From positions 1 through 43,322 of the forward strand of contig JALWMP010000108.1 of NCBI GenBank assembly GCA_026996165.1: a stretch of 43,322 nt of DNA, in the 5' to 3' direction. A program made the translations under genes and the position numbers. Below, in pieces: positions 43,101 through 43,322 of the stretch. The DNA comes from Campylobacteraceae bacterium. Its GTDB lineage: Bacteria > Campylobacterota > Campylobacteria > Campylobacterales > Sulfurovaceae. The notes under the pieces were generated by a model, which saw only the letters and a list, made by a program, of their open reading frames with translations, was not told the origin of the DNA and searched no databases. The stretch's first letter is position 1, and each line of letters starts with the position of its first letter.

Positions 43101-43322
43101 AGAGATGGATTCTACCAATTTAATAATCTTAGTGTAGGAGACTACTGTATTGAGTTTGTTCTTGATGACAATATGACAGTCTCTCCTAATAGTGGTGCAG
43201 ATAGCTCTAACAACTCTGATGCTAATGCCTCTGGATTTATTACCAATATTCACCTTACAGCTAATGATTTAGATGAAGATATTGGTATCTACCCTACACC
43301 AATAACAAATCTAATTTTAGGA
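40194..43322 (+). CDS. Very large secreted protein with SdrD B-like repeats (3' end outside window)
   Basis: An uninterrupted frame of 1043 codons runs to the right edge. MSIKNYIFFKILFFFLFSIQ and the following MLFA form a signal peptide cleaved near residue 24. A first prealbumin-like domain (about 25-120, SGVVFQDLPVNG..KGIKVTAF) follows. A long middle region (about 170-600) is rich in VIDYSSGS, LWLINLNQKGIISVDIS-like strands and resembles a beta-propeller. A SdrD B-like domain starts near residue 612 (IGDRVWNDANANGIQDAEES). Then come an Asn/His-rich linker (about 761-789) and 124-residue repeats beginning LGDYLWLDSNHNGVQDSNES with Asp-rich calcium-binding-like loops. It is probably a cell-surface or secreted adhesin. 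Its sorting signal must be further right. Confidence 0.88.
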   Translation, partial: MSIKNYIFFKILFFFLFSIQMLFANISGVVFQDLPVNGSILNQYGVKDSNEIGIKGIKVTAFPSGLTTITDDNGTWELNTTQNSRIEFSNFPSYLKESPSANIYNSSVQFVHNGQTNITFGLHNPADFSNTTNPKYVSNLQQNGTHLTSDLQNLQTVHYNANGLNADYSTHTGVQGIGEVPQDSILMNSLGSVWAKAYQKNKKRLFVASMLQRHVGFANTPSDIYVIDYSSGSADNLLGKFQLQGRVPDNGGAVIDVGDVNRTVGNRDYELYDDPTQPNIDLDAYAKVGKISYGGMDIDYTTNTLWLINLNQKGIISVDISGDVDSLSTATTNQYLIESLPNAPTCNNGELRPWALKIHEGKGYIGTICDASTSHSTNDLSAAILSFDLSNPSLGFQIVQNFPLNYARQVKNWEAWEDSYFDPTPPKTKYGVIYSEPILSDIEFDKNNNMYIAFFDRYATKLGTDNYRAISGTTEFEGSYEYGEILKFCNNNGNYEREGTGNCLTTNYSDLGISEFFNDQAGDRNREGSLGALAILKGSNHLLLSTIDPHPESTTGNNINTYWYTQGTHTLNLKTGSIDNWYSFAYTKGDGLNEKANGLGDIELITDAAPIEIGDRVWNDANANGIQDAEESTISGVTVNLVCAGTTVANAITDSNGTYLFSNDTEGVSTNSQKFNISQLVENNENNCSIVIPNVQGVNQQNALNNYQLTSPLKGEGINKTLNDSNAYLNENNATITISPNDIPIAGNNNHSFDIGFKKLSNVHTNHNPNPNHSTNINHRININTSTLVTNLILGDYLWLDSNHNGVQDSNESGINGVHVNLYNNAECSGATLSSTDTANGGTPARDGFYQFNNLSAGDYCIEFILDDNMTVSPNSDADSSNNSDANASGFITNIHLTANDLDEDIGIYPTPITNLILGDYLWLDSNHNGVQDSNESGINGVHVNLYNSAECSGATLSSTDTANGGTPARDGFYQFNNLSVGDYCIEFVLDDNMTVSPNSGADSSNNSDANASGFITNIHLTANDLDEDIGIYPTPITNLILG
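42561..43322 (+). repeat. Tandem 372-bp coding repeats (2 full units, third started)
   Basis: Unit A is 42561-42932 and unit B 42933-43304, and unit C begins at 43305 and is cut by the window edge. By eye, units A and B differ at only seven of 372 positions, four of them silent or conservative in frame. Each unit encodes one 124-residue SdrD B-like domain. Near-identity at the DNA level points to recent duplication or ongoing homogenisation. Confidence 0.95.

Noticed and set aside
42696-43253. Two near-identical open frames on the minus strand inside the repeat array
   Set aside because: They are antisense to the repeats of the large secreted protein and exist only because the coding repeat exists. 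There is no ribosome site, and the plus-strand frame explains the conservation.
42561-43322. CRISPR array
   Set aside because: The repeats are 372 bp, contiguous without spacers, and in frame within a coding region.
1-43322. tRNA genes
   Set aside because: I scanned intergenic gaps by eye for the T-loop and anticodon-stem patterns and saw none, but a covariance-model search was not run.

Overview
The window is AT-rich, densely packed bacterial DNA that fits a member of the Campylobacterota (Sulfurovum/Sulfurimonas/Arcobacter-like; the genus cannot be fixed from this sequence alone). The indicators are two genes of the futalosine menaquinone route (mqnA, mqnD), a complete ADP-heptose/LOS inner-core gene set, minCDE, mrp, a Kbp-type BON-LysM protein, and low-GC coding with many 4-26 bp gene overlaps. 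No tRNA, rRNA body or CRISPR array lies inside the window.

Layout. 1-305: promoter and boxA-bearing leader of a leftward rRNA operon whose 16S gene should start just off the left edge. 306-4047: leftward aroK, a CI/LexA-like S24 repressor with a tiny divergent HTH ORF, and molybdopterin genes moeA, moaE and moaD, interrupted by a hairpin-rich gap that carries a 265-bp non-autonomous element. 4141-6666: mqnA-waaC-lpxL. 6668-7490: a decayed IS982-type insertion sequence carrying a second, 340-bp copy of the same element. 7625-24391: a long LPS/LOS locus with four GT9 heptosyltransferases, GT2 and GT4 glycosyltransferases, an LtaS-like phosphoglycerol transferase, an MBOAT plus SGNH-type acylation pair, an LPS kinase, and the ADP-heptose pathway gmhA-hldE-hldD-gmhB. 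24394-32458: housekeeping genes (mrp, cmoA-like, mqnD, kbp, minCDE, a PqiA-like membrane protein, moaC) with a relic of an AAA ATPase. 32640-40012: a capsule/exopolysaccharide module with Wza-like lipoprotein, Wzc-like tyrosine kinase, PHP-type tyrosine phosphatase, UDP-GlcNAc 4-epimerase and UDP-HexNAc 6-dehydrogenase (a route to UDP-GalNAcA), and a GT4. 40194 to the right edge: a very large secreted protein with SdrD B-like domains, entering a tandem array of nearly identical 372-bp units that runs off the window.

How it works together. The LOS genes make ADP-L-glycero-D-manno-heptose, add heptoses to Kdo-lipid A, acylate lipid A, phosphorylate the core and decorate it. The capsule module makes and exports a probably uronic-acid-containing polymer, and the SdrD-like protein may be displayed at the same surface.

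The most unusual signal is the pair of hairpin elements at 3046-3310 and 6900-7239. Their tips match the inverted repeats of the adjacent IS982-type element. They differ from each other by paired, compensatory changes in opposite arms, and one copy has a perfectly complementary 26-bp extension present in both arms.
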